Assembly (NCBI GenBank): GCA_019237515.1
Contig: JAFAGX010000082.1
Span: forward strand, 1 to 7,144
Direction: 5' to 3'
From: Acidobacteriaceae bacterium
GTDB lineage: Bacteria; Acidobacteriota; Terriglobia; Terriglobales; SbA1
DNA: 7,144 bases
A model generated the notes under the pieces. That model made no database searches. It worked only from the letters and a program-made list of their open reading frames with translations, and was not told where the DNA came from. This document shows positions 4,389-7,144 of the stretch, piece by piece. The position numbers were made by a program, and so were the translations under genes. Position 1 is the first letter of the stretch; each line of letters starts with the position of its first letter.

Positions 4389-7144
4389 TTATTGCACAGT
4401 CAAAGTGAGTGTGATCTGGTGCGTGATTGCGCTAGCTCCGCCGGTAGTCGCGGTTACTGTGACGGTGCTCGTCCCAGCCGGCGTCCCTGAATTGCCGGTC
4501 GTGCTGCTTCCACCTCCGCCGCAGCCAACCATCCACAGAATAGAAACACCCAGCAAGGCTGTCAGTCCCAGCGCGCGCACTACCCGGATATTTCTGACAC
4601 GACGATCGGGACTTAAAAACACCAACCCGAACAATCCCGGCAGGAGGAAGGCAAACAGAAACTGGTTGCGATGAGACTGCAGCTCTGCTGCAGCCGCCGC
4701 GGTAGTGATCGTCAGTGTCTCGCTCGTTGCCGAAGGTGACGAAAATGTGCAAGCCGCCTCAGAGGGCAGCCCGGAGCAACTAAAGTTCAAGCTCTGACTG
4801 AAGCCGCCGAGAGCGGTAATAGCGATTGCCGTTGCCCCGCCCTGTCCAGGGGCTCCAATCGTTACAGTGGCTGGGTTCGCTGCGATTGCGAAATCGACGA
4901 TGTTTAACGGCTGCGGCGAAGAACTCGAGGGTACGAAACTCGAATCGCCACTGTAAGAAGCAACCATCGAATACGTTCCACCGGCAAGCGAATGTGGGTT
5001 GTAGCTCAGGGTTGCGCTGCCGTTGCTCAGTGGTACGGCGCTGCCAAGCGGGCCAGACGCATCCGAGAAGGTAACAGTCCCAGTCGGTGTACCGGTTCCT
5101 GAAGTCGCCGCAACCGTCGCATTAAACATTACCGGGCCGCTCGATCCTGCCGTCAACGACGCTGGTGAAAAAGTCAGCGACGTGCTGCTCGTATTGCCGA
5201 CCGTCAGATTAACAACCGCTGACGACGCAGCGGCAAAACTGGAGTCTCCGCTGTACTTCGCACTGACTGGGTAGACGCCGGCCGCAAGTGATGCCACGTT
5301 ATAGCTCAACGTTGCTGTGCCACCGGTAAGTGTGACGGGACTGCCGGAAACTGCGGTTGATCCATTGAAGAAGGTCACGGTGCCGGTTGGCGTCCCGCTG
5401 GCGACGGTACCGGCGACGGTCGCGGTTAGTGTCACCGGAGTGCTGGTTCCCGGATTCACTTGAGCTGGAACCACAGCGAGGGTGACATTGGTGCAGTTCT
5501 TGCCCGGCCATTGGCAAACAAGATTTGTGGCATCTACCGAACCCAGCCCCGTCACCTGGTCGTATCCGGTGCCCGTCTTGTAACCAAATTGGAAGGGAGC
5601 GCTGGCTGGACAACTGGGAGTGCCTTGTTTGCAGGGCACGATATTATCGCCGCTGGTTACGTCGTGAAATATGCCGTTTGAGGTGCTCTGGGCCAGCGGG
5701 TACAGCGTGTTGTTTATGTTCCCCTGGGCTTGTCCGGTAAATTGGTTCAGTAATACGACTATGCCAGCAAACAATGGAGCCGACGCCGATGTCCCGCCAA
5801 CAATCGAGTTCGCTTGCACCGCAGCTTCGATTCCGTTCATACAGCTATTTGTACTGCACAAAATGAAACCGTCGTGATCGGGCGATGCCGCCATCGCAAC
5901 GTCCGGTACGTCGCGAACGTTGTCCTTAGGAACACCGGTTCCGGTTTGCCAAGACGGTTTGGGGAAACCGCTTGAGCAGGTTCCGTTCATGCAGCTACTT
6001 GCGCCGCCGCCACTGGCCGCGAGCGTCCCGCGCGAAACCGTATCGTTCCACGCCATTTCGGGAATGAAGGAAATCGCAGATTCGCCGCTGGAGTTGTTCG
6101 CCGAGTTCCAGTACTGGGCTGGATTGTTGACGTCGCCACTGAACTCGTTACCACCGACGCCGCTAACCTCAGGGCTGCTCGCCGGATAATTTACTGCGAG
6201 CCCTCCCGTTGCTGATGTGACAGCGCCATCGCACGCTGCGGCTCCGGTGTCGCCGGAAGATGCAAGGAACGTGATGCCTTGGCTGTTAGCCTGTTGCAGT
6301 AGCGTCTCGAGGCTGGGAAGCGCGCTTTTGTTTAGCGCCTCACACGCGCCGAAGCTCATGCTGAGTACCGGCGCCAGATTCTGGTCGATCGCGTACTGAG
6401 CCGACGAGAATACTCCATTGAAGCCACCCGTGGTGGCCGCGTTGACATAAATAATCTTGGCGTTTCTTGCAACCGCTTGTGACCATTCGAGGTCCAAATC
6501 CGCTTCGGTCTGATCGCTCGTTTTCCCGGGATCCGGACTATTAGGAACAAGAATCTGCTCGAAGTTGCTTTGGGTAATTCCCGGCAAATTGAATCCCGAG
6601 CGAAACGCAGTCAGGTCGGCAGTATTGATGTCGCTTTGACCGACGATCACCATCTTTACTCCGGAACCGTCGATTCCGGTGCCGTAGAGCGGCGCGAGAT
6701 TGTAGATGGTTGCGATGTCATCTGGAGCGAGGAAGTGATGCGCGCTGTTATTTGGGTCCGTATACAACGGTCGGGCAATGATAGACAAAAAATCCGGCGC
6801 GACAGGCTCCCTTATCCCCATGGGCTTAAGCCGGAAATCGTTCAACCCGAGAAAACCAGCGACGACTCCATCCAGAGCTTGTGGAATCGAGATTTCCGTT
6901 GCATTCGCAAAATGCCGCTCACCGTCAACGTCGTAATAATGCAACTGGGTATGGAACGCGTTCTCCACCAACGCCGCAGTACCGCTGAACGCGATCCAAT
7001 TGCGGCCGCGGGCAATCTGGACAATTTCAAAGCCTTGCGAACGCAGCCAGGCGGATATTGTGCCTACATCATTGGAGGAAAGACCAAAGCGGGCTGCATA
7101 CTGCTCGGGAGTAAGCCATTTGTGGTAATTGCGAGAAGCCGGAT
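4389..7144 (-). CDS. S53 (sedolisin/kumamolisin) serine-carboxyl protease with Ig-like repeats, 5' partial
   Basis: Secreted acid endopeptidase family; 917 codons are visible and the gene runs off the right edge, so any signal peptide is outside. Residues are numbered from the first full codon at 7142. Residues 1 to about 130 are the C-terminal part of the pro-kumamolisin activation domain (KWLTPEQYAARFGLS, then GRNWIAFSGTAALVENAFHT). The catalytic domain follows to about 545: E213 and D217 (TEADLDLEW), oxyanion D298 (SSGDTG) and nucleophile S452 (GGTSASAP), then the Ca-site-like GYDQVTGLGSVD. So the catalytic set is complete. Two Ig-like repeats follow (about 552-648, 654-748), then a third beta region (749-815), two hydrophobic segments (about 828-844 and 857-874, the second ending in VGCGGGGSS), and a short tail closing with TVTVTATTGG and ITLTLTVQ. 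TTG at 6971 is not the start because prodomain sequence continues upstream of it. Substrate is unknown; extracellular protein breakdown is the likely role. Confidence 0.95.
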   Translation of the reverse strand, partial: PASRNYHKWLTPEQYAARFGLSSNDVGTISAWLRSQGFEIVQIARGRNWIAFSGTAALVENAFHTQLHYYDVDGERHFANATEISIPQALDGVVAGFLGLNDFRLKPMGIREPVAPDFLSIIARPLYTDPNNSAHHFLAPDDIATIYNLAPLYGTGIDGSGVKMVIVGQSDINTADLTAFRSGFNLPGITQSNFEQILVPNSPDPGKTSDQTEADLDLEWSQAVARNAKIIYVNAATTGGFNGVFSSAQYAIDQNLAPVLSMSFGACEALNKSALPSLETLLQQANSQGITFLASSGDTGAAACDGAVTSATGGLAVNYPASSPEVSGVGGNEFSGDVNNPAQYWNSANNSSGESAISFIPEMAWNDTVSRGTLAASGGGASSCMNGTCSSGFPKPSWQTGTGVPKDNVRDVPDVAMAASPDHDGFILCSTNSCMNGIEAAVQANSIVGGTSASAPLFAGIVVLLNQFTGQAQGNINNTLYPLAQSTSNGIFHDVTSGDNIVPCKQGTPSCPASAPFQFGYKTGTGYDQVTGLGSVDATNLVCQWPGKNCTNVTLAVVPAQVNPGTSTPVTLTATVAGTVASGTPTGTVTFFNGSTAVSGSPVTLTGGTATLSYNVASLAAGVYPVSAKYSGDSSFAAASSAVVNLTVGNTSSTSLTFSPASLTAGSSGPVMFNATVAATSGTGTPTGTVTFSDASGPLGSAVPLSNGSATLSYNPHSLAGGTYSMVASYSGDSSFVPSSSSPQPLNIVDFAIAANPATVTIGAPGQGGATAIAITALGGFSQSLNFSCSGLPSEAACTFSSPSATSETLTITTAAAAAELQSHRNQFLFAFLLPGLFGLVFLSPDRRVRNIRVVRALGLTALLGVSILWMVGCGGGGSSTTGNSGTPAGTSTVTVTATTGGASAITHQITLTLTVQ
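4899..5489 (-). repeat. Two tandem Ig-like domain repeats within the protease
   Basis: Two copies of about 96 residues each (5489-5199 and 5183-4899) share the pattern TGTPTGTVTF or SGTPTGTVTF, then ATLSYN, SLA.G.Y, and YSGDSSF near the end. They resemble the bacterial Ig-like domains (Big_3 type) used as stalks or adhesion modules on secreted proteins. The DNA has diverged clearly, so this is an old duplication rather than a recent one. Confidence 0.8.
5831..6000 (-). repeat. Short duplicated Cys-loop sequence in the protease catalytic domain
   Basis: TTCCGTTCATACAGCTATTT (5831-5850) and TTCCGTTCATGCAGCTACTT (5981-6000) match at 18 of 20 bases and lie exactly 150 bases (50 codons) apart in the same frame. 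Each encodes SCMNG next to a second nearby Cys (SSCMNGTC and LCSTNSCMNG). Confidence 0.6.

Overview
The window looks like a chromosomal segment of an environmental bacterium, most likely an Acidobacteriota (Terriglobia-like) genome. This is an inference from protein style: an S53 (sedolisin/kumamolisin) protease carrying tandem Ig-like repeats and an Acidobacteria-like Gly-rich, hydrophobic C-terminus, an EAL-HDOD protein, a DUF2007/zinc-ribbon protein, and moderately GC-rich DNA. No rRNA, tRNA, CRISPR array, transposase or phage gene is visible.

Layout. Two genes read rightwards at the left end: a small helical protein gene broken by an in-frame TAA (32-250), then an RlpA-type lipoprotein (about 241-990), followed after a spacer with palindromic AT-rich DNA by a complete Hint-branch HIT protein (1156-1497). 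These converge with four leftward genes. In transcription order they are a secreted S53 protease whose 5' end lies beyond the right edge (7144-4389), a DUF2007 plus zinc-ribbon protein (4329-3862), an EAL-HDOD signalling protein (3738-2509), and an Arg/Gly-rich protein with a degenerate receiver domain (2163-1522). The convergent stops of the HIT gene and the receiver-like gene are only 24 bases apart. The one gene-free stretch over 300 bases is 2164-2508.

How the genes relate. RlpA acts at the cell wall and the S53 protease outside the cytoplasm. The EAL-HDOD, DUF2007 and pseudo-receiver proteins all look like signalling or regulatory proteins, but gaps of 59, 123 and 345 bases between the leftward genes argue against one tight operon. 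No classical defence or mobile system is present. The most unusual items are the nonsense-interrupted small gene, the lack of an ATG/GTG/TTG start near the rlpA signal peptide, the RG-rich pseudo-receiver protein, and the hydrophobic hairpin with a lipobox-like Cys that appears to split the last beta domain of the protease.
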